From Teichococcus vastitatis (GTDB lineage Bacteria; Pseudomonadota; Alphaproteobacteria; Acetobacterales; Acetobacteraceae): a stretch of DNA of 64,000 bases. Both the position numbers and the translations under genes were made by a program. This document shows positions 36,981 to 45,759 of this stretch, in pieces (position 1 is the first letter of the stretch; each line of letters starts with the position of its first letter). Under the pieces are notes generated by a model, which did no database searches, was not told the origin of the DNA, and worked only from the letters and a program-made list of their open reading frames with translations. Location: NCBI RefSeq assembly GCF_003604215.1, contig NZ_QXGS01000006.1:120911-184910 (forward strand), read 5' to 3'.

Positions 36981-37391
36981 TCATGCCTTCTGACTAGGAG
37001 AGGGTGCTCTTGAGCAGCTGGAGCGAAGCACCCGGTAACTTCGACAGGCGCCCGTCAAGGGCGGCCCGTTGATTTGTGCTTGCATTCAACGACTTCGTTG
37101 GCGGGTAGTTTCGGTTCTCGTGCTTTCGCGTACCTATCGGCAAGCTGTCGCGGTGACTGATCCACCATAACAGGAGCCTGCATCTCGCCATCGAAGCAGT
37201 CAGCTCTGCGGATCCCCGCTGGCCTCACCGATGAGCATGTGACGGCATAACAGCCAAGGCCGGCGCGGTCGGGGAGTGATCGCGCCATCCCCGGTCATTC
37301 CGCCCGATCCGGCGCCACCCGGTGCCCCCACGGCAACGCCTGCTCAAGCCAGGGCGTTGTTCGGATCAGGGACAAGCGGGAGCAGGCGGGC
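36981..37391. other. Divergent intergenic region between ysnF-like gene and the molybdoenzyme
   Basis: These 411 bp separate divergent genes and so hold two promoters. A 6-2-6 palindrome (CAACGA-CT-TCGTTG, 37087-37100) is a possible regulator site. Short minus-strand frames here have no recognisable product. A purine-rich GGGAGCAGGCGGGC lies just before ATG 37392. Confidence 0.4.
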
Positions 37392-39638
37392 ATGGCTGAC
37401 GGGCGCATCGAACCATATGAGGGCCCGGCCGGAGGCTGGGGCTCGATCCGCTCGGTGGAAGGCATCCTGCACCAGGAAGGCCGGCTGGTCGGGGGCAACG
37501 CGCTGCTGCTGAAGCAGAACAAGGAGGACGGCTTCTCCTGCGTCAGCTGCGCCTGGGCCAAGCCGGCGGAGCCGCGCCTGTTCGAGTATTGCGAGAACGG
37601 CGCCAAGGCGACGGCGTGGGAGACCACCTCGCGGCGCATCCGGAGCCGCTTCTTCGCCGAACACAGCCTGACCACGCTGCGCGGCTGGACCGACCACGCG
37701 CTGGAGGCGGAAGGCCGGCTGATGCGGCCGATGCGCTACGACCCGGGCAGCGACACCTACAAGGTCGTGGAATGGGAGGACGCCTTTCGCGAGATCGGCG
37801 CCGAGCTGCGCCGGCTGGAGCCGGATTCCGTGGTATTCTACGTTTCCGGCCGCGCTTCGCTGGAAGCTTCCTACATGTGGGGGCTGATGGCGCGGATGTA
37901 CGGCACCAACAATCTGCCGGATTCCTCCAACATGTGCCACGAGACCACCTCGGTGGCGCTGCCCGAGAGCATCGGCGTGCCGGTCGGCACGGTGACGCTG
38001 GAGGATTTCAACAAAGCCGATTGCCTGATGTTCTTTGGCCAGAACCCGGGCTCCAACAGCCCGCGCATGCTGCATCCGCTGCAGGAGGCGGCGAAGCGCG
38101 GCGCTGCCATCATCACCTTCAACCCGTTGCGCGAGCGCGGCCTGGAGCGGTTCACCAACCCGCAATCGCCGACCGAGATGCTGGCGGGTCGGGAAACCCG
38201 CATCTCCTCCCAGTACCACCAGCTGCGGGCCGGCGGCGACCTCGCGGCGCTGACCGGCATGTGCAAGGCGCTGCTGGAGATGGATGCGGAGAAGCCGGTG
38301 CTGGACCGCGCCTTCATCGCCGAGCATTGCCACGGCTTCGACGCCTTCGCCGAGTTCCTGCGCGACACGGCGTGGGCGGAGATCGAGCGGGAAAGCAGCC
38401 TGACGCGGGACGCGATCACCACCGCCGCGCGCGGCTATGCCGCCAGCCAACGCTGCATCGCCGTCTACGGCATGGGGCTGACGCAGCACCGGCGCGGCGT
38501 CGAGACGGTGCAGATGCTGGTCAACCTGCTGCTGCTGCGCGGCAATATCGGGCGCGAGGGCGCCGGCATCTGCCCGGTGCGCGGCCATTCCAACGTCCAG
38601 GGCCAGCGCACCATCGGCATCAGCGAGAAGCCCGAGCTGGTGCCGCTCGACAAGCTGGCCGAGCAGTACCGGTTCGAGCCGCCGCGCCACAAAGGTGTGA
38701 GCACGGTGGAGGCCTGCGAGGGCATCCTGAAGGGCAGCGTGCGCGGCTTCCTGTCGCTCGGCGGCAACTTCCTGCGCGCCGTGCCGGAAACCGCGGCCAT
38801 GGAGGAAGCCTGGCCGCGGATGCGGCTATCGGTGCAGATCGCCACCAAGCTGAACCGCAGCCACCTGGTGCCGGGCGAGGTCACCTTTCTGCTGCCCTGC
38901 CTGGGCCGCATCGAGTTCGACGAGCAGCAGACCGGCCGGCAGGTGGTATCGATCGAGGATTCCAACGGGCAGATCCACGCCTCGCGCGGCATGACGCCGC
39001 CGGCCGGGCGGCAACTGCGCTCCGAGCCCTGGATCATCGCCGGCATCGCCAAGGCGGCGCTGCCACCGGGCCACGAGGCGCCATGGGACCAGTGGGCGGC
39101 GGATTACAGCCGCATCCGGGAAGCGGCGCAGCAGACCTTTCCGGAGGTGTTCCGCGACTACAATGCCCGGCTCGGCCGCAAGGGCGGCTTTCCGCGTCCG
39201 CGCGCGGCGCGGCAGCGCGTCTGGAACACTCCCACGAAGCGGGCCAACTTCATGGTGCCGCGCTCGCTCGACCAGGCGCAGGATGGCGACGCGCTGCGCC
39301 TGATCACGCTGCGGTCCAACGACCAGTTCAACACCACGATCTACGGCTATGAGGACCGGTTCCGCGGCGTCAGCGGCACGCGCGAGGTGGTGTTCGCCGG
39401 TGCGGAGGAGATGCGCCGCCTGGGATTGCGGCCGGACCAGTATGTGACGCTGGAAACCGTGGCGGATGACGGGCGGCAGCGCCGCGTCGGCGGCCTGCGC
39501 GTGGTGCCCTATAACCTGCCGCCGGGCTGCATCGCGGCGTATTACCCGGAATGCAACCCGCTGATCCCGCTGTGGCACCATGCCGAGCGCAGCCAAGTGC
39601 CGGCGGCGAAATCGGTTCCGGTGCGCATCCTGAGCTAG
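37392..39638 (+). CDS. FdhF/YdeP-family molybdopterin oxidoreductase
   Basis: The 748-aa protein shows an iron-sulfur cysteine set near the N-terminus (GFSCVSCAWAKP, then FEYCENGAKA at ~56-64) as in YdeP-type enzymes. It has the molybdopterin-binding core DSSNMCHETTSVALPESIGV, FFGQNPGSNSPRMLHPLQEA and NLLLLRGNIGREGAGICPVR, and the C-terminal cofactor domain with LRSNDQFNTTIYGYEDRFRG. Related proteins are linked to acid resistance or act as formate-dehydrogenase-like subunits; the electron donor here is unknown. It is convergent with the cytochrome operon at 39723, from which it is separated by a strong hairpin. No FdhD or accessory subunit genes are adjacent. Confidence 0.85.
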   Translation: MADGRIEPYEGPAGGWGSIRSVEGILHQEGRLVGGNALLLKQNKEDGFSCVSCAWAKPAEPRLFEYCENGAKATAWETTSRRIRSRFFAEHSLTTLRGWTDHALEAEGRLMRPMRYDPGSDTYKVVEWEDAFREIGAELRRLEPDSVVFYVSGRASLEASYMWGLMARMYGTNNLPDSSNMCHETTSVALPESIGVPVGTVTLEDFNKADCLMFFGQNPGSNSPRMLHPLQEAAKRGAAIITFNPLRERGLERFTNPQSPTEMLAGRETRISSQYHQLRAGGDLAALTGMCKALLEMDAEKPVLDRAFIAEHCHGFDAFAEFLRDTAWAEIERESSLTRDAITTAARGYAASQRCIAVYGMGLTQHRRGVETVQMLVNLLLLRGNIGREGAGICPVRGHSNVQGQRTIGISEKPELVPLDKLAEQYRFEPPRHKGVSTVEACEGILKGSVRGFLSLGGNFLRAVPETAAMEEAWPRMRLSVQIATKLNRSHLVPGEVTFLLPCLGRIEFDEQQTGRQVVSIEDSNGQIHASRGMTPPAGRQLRSEPWIIAGIAKAALPPGHEAPWDQWAADYSRIREAAQQTFPEVFRDYNARLGRKGGFPRPRAARQRVWNTPTKRANFMVPRSLDQAQDGDALRLITLRSNDQFNTTIYGYEDRFRGVSGTREVVFAGAEEMRRLGLRPDQYVTLETVADDGRQRRVGGLRVVPYNLPPGCIAAYYPECNPLIPLWHHAERSQVPAAKSVPVRILS

Positions 39639-39668
39639 CCGCCGGGGCGCAGCCGCGCCCAGGACAAC

Positions 39669-39690
39669 GCGGCGGGGCAGGCCCCGCCGC
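39669..39690. terminator. Hairpin between convergent molybdoenzyme and cytochrome genes
   Basis: GCGGCGGGGC-AG-GCCCCGCCGC is a perfect 10-bp stem with a 2-base turn, 31 bp after the plus-strand stop and 33 bp from the minus-strand stop. No T-tract is present. Confidence 0.55.
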
Positions 39691-39722
39691 GGCGCCGTGC
39701 CGGCACCACCGGAGGCAGGGCG

Positions 39723-40856
39723 TCAGGGGCGGCTGGCCGCTTCCTGACGCGTGCCCTGCGCCGCGAACCAGGCGGAGACAGCCTTCACCTGATCCGCCGT
39801 CAGCCGATCAGCCACGGTACGCATCAATTCCTGGCGTGGTCCGCCGCCGCGCACGCCGCTCTGCCAAGCTTCCAACTGCCGCTGCAGGTAGCCGGCATGC
39901 TGGCCGTCCAGCCGCGGAAAGGCCAGGTTGCGGCGCAGCGCCTCGTCACCGTGACAGGACAGGCAGGCGGGCACCTGCTGCGCCACGACGCCTTCGCGGG
40001 CGATGCGTTCGCCCTGCTCGATCAGCGCCGCGTCGGCTGGCGCGGCTGCGGCGGCGGCGCGGGGCTGGGCGGCGTAATGCCTGGCAATCGCCTGCAACGC
40101 CTCGTCCCCCGCGCGGGCAGCCGGGGGCTGCATCATGCCGCTGTGCCGCCGGCCCTCGGCAAAGGCGCGCAGCGTTTCCACCAGATAGGTTTCGGACTGG
40201 CCGGCGATGATCGGAAAGGCGTCGCCGTCGCGGCCCAGCCCGTCGCGGTTGTGGCAGCGCGCGCAATCCGCCAGCACCGGTGCGGCCGGATCGGACAGGC
40301 GCGCCAGCGCGGCGCTGCCGCCGGCCGGGAATTCCGCGGCTTCCTGTCCATAGGCCAGGCGGCGATATTCCTCCGGCGACAGGGACGGCAGGGCTTCCAG
40401 CAGCGCCACCATGCTCCAGACCTCATCCTGCCGCCCGGGCTCGGGCCAGGCCGGCATGCCGGAATAGCGGACCCCGTGCTGCACGATCCGGAAGAATTCC
40501 TTGCTGTCCCATTCGTCGATGCGACGGGAGAAATCCGGCGGCGCCGGCAGGCTCTGCGACACCACCGGGTTCTGCGGCTCGCCCGGGGCGGCGTGGCAGG
40601 GCGCGCAGCCGGTGGCGTAATGCCCGGCGCCGCGGGCGAGCAGGGCACGGTCCCGCAGGTCCGGCGGCTCCTCGACCAACAGCGAGTAGGTGCGCACCGA
40701 ATTCTGCATCACCCAGTGCAGGAACCAGTTGGTGACGCCCCAGTGACCCCCCGTGGCGCCGACGTAGAACAGCCCGGACCAGCCGAACAGCAACCCGCCC
40801 AGCACCAGGGCCGCCAGCGCGATCCCGATGCGGCGCCAGGTCAGGCGAAGGGTCAT
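39723..40856 (-). CDS. Membrane-anchored tri-heme cytochrome c
   Basis: The 377-aa protein begins with one membrane anchor (RIGIALAALVLGGLLFGWSG) and a conserved juxtamembrane part (THWGVTNWF-like segment GHWGVTNWFLHWVMQNSV). Three CXXCH haem c sites follow: CAPCH (84-88), CARCH (198-202) and CLSCH (298-302), each in its own cytochrome c domain. It is likely to pass electrons to the oxidase encoded upstream. The start ATG 40856 overlaps the ctaG stop by 4 bp. It is last in the operon coxB-ctaDE-orf-ctaG-cytochrome c. Confidence 0.88.
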   Translation of the reverse strand: MTLRLTWRRIGIALAALVLGGLLFGWSGLFYVGATGGHWGVTNWFLHWVMQNSVRTYSLLVEEPPDLRDRALLARGAGHYATGCAPCHAAPGEPQNPVVSQSLPAPPDFSRRIDEWDSKEFFRIVQHGVRYSGMPAWPEPGRQDEVWSMVALLEALPSLSPEEYRRLAYGQEAAEFPAGGSAALARLSDPAAPVLADCARCHNRDGLGRDGDAFPIIAGQSETYLVETLRAFAEGRRHSGMMQPPAARAGDEALQAIARHYAAQPRAAAAAAPADAALIEQGERIAREGVVAQQVPACLSCHGDEALRRNLAFPRLDGQHAGYLQRQLEAWQSGVRGGGPRQELMRTVADRLTADQVKAVSAWFAAQGTRQEAASRP

Positions 40857-41449
40857 GCGGCATCTCCCTGCCGGTTCAACATGCGGGCGGCCAGCGCCAC
40901 GCCGCCCGCGAGATAGGTGGCGCCGCCGACGAGCAGCATGACGACACCGCCCAGCGCCTGGTCGTCCTGCGGCGACAGCCAGGTGCTGTGCCCGTGGTCG
41001 AACAGCGGGCGAGGCGCCAGGGTCATCAGCACGCCCAGCAGGGTCATGTGCATAGAGGTCAGCAACAATCCGATGATGCCGGCACCCTGGCGTCCAGGCT
41101 GCAGACAAGCGAGCCAGAGCAGCATCCCGGTGAACAGGAAGATGGCCTGCTCCAGCACCGCGAAGGCCACCTCGTGCCGCGCCAGATTGTGAGGCACGGG
41201 TAGGTGCCAACCCCAGACGGCGACAAATTCCACCATGGAGGCGCCAATCGGGCCGATCCAGGTGACCCGGCGCATCGGGTCCCATCTAGTGTTGGCGATG
41301 GCCAGTGCCAGCAGCGGCGCGGCAACCGCCACCACGGCCATGTGAATGGCCATGCCAGAGGTAAAACCGTGGCCCAGCAGCAGGATTGCTGGACCGCCCC
41401 AGGCCAGCGCCAGCACCAGCAGCCCGGCGCCCAGCAGGGTCCCGCGCAT
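40853..41449 (-). CDS. ctaG: Caa3-type cytochrome c oxidase assembly protein CtaG
   Basis: The 198-aa integral membrane protein has five or six helices and the CtaG_Caa3 pattern: HGFTSGMAIHMAVVAVAAPL, VWGWHLPVPHNLARHEVAFA, FLFTGMLLWLACLQPG and LLTSMHMTLLGVLMTLAPRP. Conserved histidines lie at the membrane faces, as expected for copper or haem-a insertion into oxidases. It is coupled on both sides (TGATG at 41449, ATGA at 40853). The CtaG type differs from the Cox11-like CtaG of classical aa3 oxidases, which supports a caa3-type assembly route here. Confidence 0.83.
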   Translation of the reverse strand: MRGTLLGAGLLVLALAWGGPAILLLGHGFTSGMAIHMAVVAVAAPLLALAIANTRWDPMRRVTWIGPIGASMVEFVAVWGWHLPVPHNLARHEVAFAVLEQAIFLFTGMLLWLACLQPGRQGAGIIGLLLTSMHMTLLGVLMTLAPRPLFDHGHSTWLSPQDDQALGGVVMLLVGGATYLAGGVALAARMLNRQGDAA

Positions 41450-41856
41450 CAGCGGCAGTCCAGGATCAGAAAGGCGGGCAGCGCGATGAAGATGACGCTC
41501 ACGAAGGACAGCGCCGACAGCAGCAGCGTGGCATAGCCCAGAAAGCGTTGCCGGTCCTCCGGCGTGGCGGCGTCGTGCGGCGGGTCTTCCAGGCCGAAGC
41601 CCGAATGGCGCCAGGCCTGCCAAGCGGAGATGGCGATCAGCGCCAGTGCAACGGCGGTGCCGCCGATCACCCAGGGCTGGAAACTTTCCAGTGAGGCGAA
41701 GCTGGCGCCCGGATTGGGCTTGGTCAGGGTGACGCCGCCGAGGCGCGCGCAGGTCACCGCCGCCACCAGGTAGCAGAACAGGAAATGCAGCGCCCAGATG
41801 GTGGGCGGCATCAGCAGGCTCCAGAGATCGGCGCGCTCGCGCAGGCGGAGGACCAT
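41449..41856 (-). CDS. Small membrane protein of the oxidase operon
   Basis: The 135-aa protein has three clear helices: WSLLMPPTIWALHFLFCYLV, WVIGGTAVALALIAISAWQA and LGYATLLLSALSFVSVIFIA. It has no family that I recognise beyond similar unnamed proteins placed between the oxidase and ctaG. It sits 12 bp after the ctaD-ctaE fusion and overlaps ctaG by one base (TGATG), so it may act as an extra subunit (IV-like) or an assembly factor. That role is inferred from position only. Confidence 0.65.
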   Translation of the reverse strand: MVLRLRERADLWSLLMPPTIWALHFLFCYLVAAVTCARLGGVTLTKPNPGASFASLESFQPWVIGGTAVALALIAISAWQAWRHSGFGLEDPPHDAATPEDRQRFLGYATLLLSALSFVSVIFIALPAFLILDCR

Positions 41857-41868
41857 GGCGTTCTCCCC

Positions 41869-44394
41869 TCAGGCCAGCAGCGGGACCAGAGTGACGACAG
41901 CGATGGTCGTCAGACCGGTGATACCGGCGAAGTGCCAGAACAGCACCACATTGCGGATGTCGATATCCCACCGCGTGGTCAGCTTGCCGGCAAGGGAGCG
42001 CGCCAGGCAGTAGGCCTGCATCAGCACGCCCAGCACCAGGTGCAGCGCGGTCCACAGCAGCAGCACCCAGACGATGCCGTCATAGGCATGGTCGGTGGGT
42101 TGCAGCCCGGCCTGCCACGGCGCCCACAGCATGGCGGCGGCGCTGGCCAGTGCCAGCACCGCCGAGGACACCAGCGACAGCCGCAGCCCGGTGGCGCTTC
42201 CGGCGCTGTTGCGCGCGCGCGCCAACAGCATCGCGCCCCAGGCGCCGGCCAGCAGCAGCAGGGCGAGGGCCGGCCACACGAGCCCTGGCCCTCGTGGCAA
42301 TCCATCGAGACCAAGCGGCGGGAATTGCTGGTGAATGGTCCAGTAGTAGAAGTAGCCGAACACCAGGCTGGCGAACGCCGTCATGTCGCCGAACATGGTG
42401 ATGAACATGGCCCACCAGCCGACCGATTGTGTGCCGGACACGTAGAGCGGCAGGCGCATGCCCCGGCCGATATCCTTGCTGTCGGTTTCCGGGATCATCG
42501 CCGTGCCGTGCCACAGCCACACCATGATGCCGAACACCCCGGCCAGCCCGACCACCAGGGAGGACCAGTAGAAGTGGAAGGCGGTGCCGATGAAACTGGT
42601 GCCGATCAGGATGGCGCAGATCATCGGCATGAAGCTGTTGCCCGGCACGCGCAGGCATTGCAGCGGCTTGCCGTCCAATACGGAGGTGACCAGCGTCTCG
42701 CGCTTTCCTTCCTCGGCATCGGCCAGGTACCAGCGGCCTTCCGCCACCTCCCGCGCCAGCTCGGGCTGGTCCCACAGGGGGTAGCGCGATGAGACCTCGG
42801 GCACCGAGCGGATGCCGTAATCCGGCGCCGGCAGCGGCGAGATCCATTCCATGGTGCCGCCTTCCCAGGGATTGGCCCCGGTGTTCTTGCGGCGGCGGAT
42901 GCCGAAGACGCAGTCCCAGGTGAACAGCACTACGCCGGCCGCGAAGATGTAGGCGCCCACGGTGGAGACGAGGTTCAGCCAGTCCAGCCCGATGTCGCCG
43001 GGATAGGTGAAGACACGGCGCGGCATGCCGCGCAGCCCGGTGAAGTGCATTGGCAGAAAGGCGATGTTGAAGCCGGCGAACATCAGCCAGAACACCCAGC
43101 GGCCGAGGCGGTCCGACAGCTTCTTCCCGGTCGCCAGCGGCATGTAATAATAGGCGCCGGCGAATAGCGGCATCAGCATGCCGCCGATCAGCACGTAATG
43201 CAGGTGCGCCACCACGAAGTAGCTGTCATGCGCCTGCCAGTCGAAGGGCGCGATCGCCACCATCACGCCGGTCAGCCCGCCGATCACGAAGATCGCCAAC
43301 GAGCCGGAGGCGAACAGCATCGGCAACGACATCCGCACGCGCCCTGCCAGCATGGTGGCCAGGAACACGAAGATCTGCACGCCCGTCGGAATTGCCACCG
43401 CCTCCGACGCGGCCGAGAAGAAGCCGAGCGAGATTGCCGGCAGGCCGGTGGTGAACATGTGGTGCACCCACAGCCCGAAGCTCAGGAAGCCAGTGCCCAC
43501 CGCGGCCAGCACGATCCAGGAATAGCCGACAATGGGCCGCCCCGCGAAGGTCGGTATGATCATCGCCATCAGCGCGATCGAGGGCAGGAAGACGACGTAG
43601 ACCTCGGGATGGCCGAAGATCCAGAACAGGTGCTGCCACAGCAGCGGGTCGCCGCCGCGCGCCGGGTCGAAGAACGGCCAGTCGGCCAGCCGCTCCAGTT
43701 CGAACAGGATGTCCCCGGCGATCAGCGGCGGAAAGGCGAACAGGATCATCCCGCCGACGATCAGCACGTACCAGCAGTAGAGCGGCATCATGTTGATGCG
43801 CATGCCCGGCGGGCGGCACTTCAGCACGCCGACGATCAGCTCCACGGCGGCCGCGATGGAGGCAACCTCGATAAAGGACAGGCCGAGCAGCCAGATGTCG
43901 GCGCCGATGCCGGTCAGCTTCGGATCGGTGGTCAGCGGCGGGTACATGAACCAGCCGGCATCCGGCGCCGCGTTGAAGAAGATGGAGCCGCAAACGAACA
44001 CGCCGCCGATCAGGAAGCACCAGTAGCCGAAGGCCGAGAGGCGCGGAAAAGGAAGGTCCCGCGCGCCCAACATGGTGGGCAGCATCAGGATCGACACAGC
44101 CTCGAAGATCGGCACGGCGAACAGGAACATCATCGCCGTGCCGTGCAGCGTGAAGGCCTGGTTGTAGAGCCCGGGCGACAGCAGGTCGTTCTCCGGTACC
44201 GCGAGCTGGGCGCGCATCAGCAGCGCCAGCACGCCGGCGAACAGAAAGAAGGCGAAGGAGGTGACGGTGTACCAGACGCCCACCTCGGTGTTGTTCACCG
44301 CCGACCAGTAGCGCCAGCCCGGCTTGCTCGCCCAGACCTTGTTGAGGCGCTCTTCCTGCGCTTCGCGGCGCGTCTTGTGATCGGTCTCGCTCAT
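41869..44394 (-). CDS. ctaD: Cytochrome c oxidase subunit I-III fusion
   Basis: The 841-aa protein joins subunit I (~1-550) to subunit III (~600-841). Subunit I motifs are intact: TLHGTAMMFLFAVPIFEAV, WIFGHPEVYVVFLPS (the CuB His, with the cross-linked Tyr and channel Glu), LWVHHMFTTGLP (two CuB His) and VAHLHYVLIGG (haem a and a3 His). The subunit III part includes FGDMTAFASLVFGYFYYW and DIRNVVLFWHFAGITGL. It reduces O2 to water and pumps protons. The start overlaps the coxB stop by 4 bp (44391-44394). Such I-III fusions are known in caa3-type oxidases. Confidence 0.92.
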   Translation of the reverse strand: MSETDHKTRREAQEERLNKVWASKPGWRYWSAVNNTEVGVWYTVTSFAFFLFAGVLALLMRAQLAVPENDLLSPGLYNQAFTLHGTAMMFLFAVPIFEAVSILMLPTMLGARDLPFPRLSAFGYWCFLIGGVFVCGSIFFNAAPDAGWFMYPPLTTDPKLTGIGADIWLLGLSFIEVASIAAAVELIVGVLKCRPPGMRINMMPLYCWYVLIVGGMILFAFPPLIAGDILFELERLADWPFFDPARGGDPLLWQHLFWIFGHPEVYVVFLPSIALMAMIIPTFAGRPIVGYSWIVLAAVGTGFLSFGLWVHHMFTTGLPAISLGFFSAASEAVAIPTGVQIFVFLATMLAGRVRMSLPMLFASGSLAIFVIGGLTGVMVAIAPFDWQAHDSYFVVAHLHYVLIGGMLMPLFAGAYYYMPLATGKKLSDRLGRWVFWLMFAGFNIAFLPMHFTGLRGMPRRVFTYPGDIGLDWLNLVSTVGAYIFAAGVVLFTWDCVFGIRRRKNTGANPWEGGTMEWISPLPAPDYGIRSVPEVSSRYPLWDQPELAREVAEGRWYLADAEEGKRETLVTSVLDGKPLQCLRVPGNSFMPMICAILIGTSFIGTAFHFYWSSLVVGLAGVFGIMVWLWHGTAMIPETDSKDIGRGMRLPLYVSGTQSVGWWAMFITMFGDMTAFASLVFGYFYYWTIHQQFPPLGLDGLPRGPGLVWPALALLLLAGAWGAMLLARARNSAGSATGLRLSLVSSAVLALASAAAMLWAPWQAGLQPTDHAYDGIVWVLLLWTALHLVLGVLMQAYCLARSLAGKLTTRWDIDIRNVVLFWHFAGITGLTTIAVVTLVPLLA

Positions 44395-45428
44395 GGCGTT
44401 GCATCCGCGCGGCGCGTGCCGGCTGTTCCGCTTCGGGGTGTGAGCAGCCAGTGGGCGATGCTGGCAGCCTGTTCCGGCGACAGCATGGCGAAGGAGGGCA
44501 TGCGGGCGCCGGGCTTGATGTCCCGCGTGTTGCGGATGAAGCTGACGAGGTTGTCGGTGTTGTTGGGCAGGATGCCGGCGGCGATGGAGGGCCGCTCCGA
44601 CAACAGCGTCAGGTCGGGGCCGACGCGGCCGGCGGCCTCGGTTCCGGCGACGGTGTGGCAGGCGCCGCAGCCATTGGCCAGAAACAGCGCCGCGCCGTCT
44701 TCGGTGCGCGGCGGCGCGGGCGGAGTGCGGCGCGATTGCAGCCAGGCCTCGAAGGCATCCGGCTCCATCACCTCGATATCCAGGGCCATCAGCGCGTGCG
44801 AGGCGCCGCAGAACTCGGCGCAGGCGCCGCGGAAGCGGCCGGTGCGCTCGGGCTCCAGCACGAGGCGGTTGGTCATGCCGGGGATCAGGTCCATCTTGCC
44901 GGCCAGCGGCGGCACCCAGAAGGAATGGATCACATCCTGCGCCGTGAGGACGAACTCGGTGCGGCGGCCGCGCGGCAGGCGCACCTCGTTGGCGCTGCTG
45001 ACCCGGGTGCCGTCGGGCAGTTCATAGGTGACGCGCCACCAGAATTGCTGCCCTTCCACGGCGATGCGCAACTCTTCGCCCGGCGCGCGCAGCATCGGCA
45101 TCAGGCGCAGGCCGAATACCAGCAAGATCGCCAACAAGAGGGTGGGCAGGATGGCGCCGCAGATCAGGATCACGCGCGCGGCGGCCCGGCTGCTCCAGGG
45201 CTCACCACGGCGGTGGCTGGCATAGAAGGAGAATGCCATCACCAGCGCCCAGATCACCACCGAGGCAATGAGCATCCACCAGAACAGGTCGCCCACGACC
45301 CGTGCCTCATGCCCCGCGGGATCCAAGGCGGATTGCCGACCCGAACAACCGGCCAGGATCAACGCAAGACCTGCCGCCCCCAACCCGCGCAGCGGGCGGG
45401 GGGCGCTGAAACCTAACACAATCGTCAT
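44391..45428 (-). CDS. coxB: Cytochrome c oxidase subunit II with fused cytochrome c domain
   Basis: The 345-aa protein has a lipoprotein signal (LALILAGC, Cys28) and two membrane helices (~45-70 and 85-108). A cupredoxin domain with complete CuA ligands follows (His168, Cys203, Glu205, Cys207, His211, Met214), and then a C-terminal haem c domain with CGACH (254-258). The fused haem is the hallmark of caa3-type oxidases and accepts electrons from small cytochromes. First gene of the minus-strand operon, it overlaps ctaD by 4 bp. Confidence 0.93.
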   Translation of the reverse strand: MTIVLGFSAPRPLRGLGAAGLALILAGCSGRQSALDPAGHEARVVGDLFWWMLIASVVIWALVMAFSFYASHRRGEPWSSRAAARVILICGAILPTLLLAILLVFGLRLMPMLRAPGEELRIAVEGQQFWWRVTYELPDGTRVSSANEVRLPRGRRTEFVLTAQDVIHSFWVPPLAGKMDLIPGMTNRLVLEPERTGRFRGACAEFCGASHALMALDIEVMEPDAFEAWLQSRRTPPAPPRTEDGAALFLANGCGACHTVAGTEAAGRVGPDLTLLSERPSIAAGILPNNTDNLVSFIRNTRDIKPGARMPSFAMLSPEQAASIAHWLLTPRSGTAGTRRADATP

Positions 45429-45463
45429 CCTGCTCCCCGTCTGCCGGGGAACGTCGAGCTGTA

Positions 45464-45502
45464 GGGCGGGTTTCGGTCGACGGGGCGTTTTTCGACCCGC
45501 CC
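45464..45502 (-). terminator. Inverted repeat between small hydrophilic gene and coxB
   Basis: GGGCGGGT (45464-45471) pairs with ACCCGCCC (45495-45502) across a 23-base loop that contains a further partial stem. It lies just after the stop at 45512 on the minus strand and could end that transcript or structure the coxB leader. No T-tract follows. Confidence 0.35.
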
Positions 45503-45511
45503 CATCCTCAT

Positions 45512-45736
45512 CTAGTCCTTGGACTTCACCGGGATATTCACCGGCCCGGCGGGGCCTCCGGACTCCGGCGTAAAGTTGTTGTTGTCACCCGGCTTCAGGT
45601 GATACTCGCCGGGATCAATGCCCGGATCATTGGGATCGATCTGGCCTTTCAGCGGATCATGCTGTCCCACGCTCTTGGGCCGCGCGGTCGGCGGTCCACT
45701 GCCGACATCCTTGAGTTCCTCGTGGCGGTCCGTCAT
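45512..45736 (-). CDS. Small hydrophilic protein (74 aa)
   Basis: The protein is highly polar, Gly/Pro/Asp/Asn-rich and probably disordered, starting MTDRHEELKDVGSGPPTARP and ending GPAGPVNIPVKSKD. No family was recognised, although small hydrophilin-like proteins of this make-up often accompany stress genes. AGGAG lies ~7 bases before ATG 45736. It follows the stress-type SDR gene by 23 bp on the same strand, so the two are probably co-transcribed. Confidence 0.6.
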   Translation of the reverse strand: MTDRHEELKDVGSGPPTARPKSVGQHDPLKGQIDPNDPGIDPGEYHLKPGDNNNFTPESGGPAGPVNIPVKSKD

Positions 45737-45759
45737 GGCGCTTCTCCTGGTCGGGGCGG

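Noticed and set aside
37055-37288. Minus-strand 77-codon frame between ysnF and the molybdoenzyme
   Set aside because: No family resemblance and no ribosome-binding site; better explained as promoter-region DNA.
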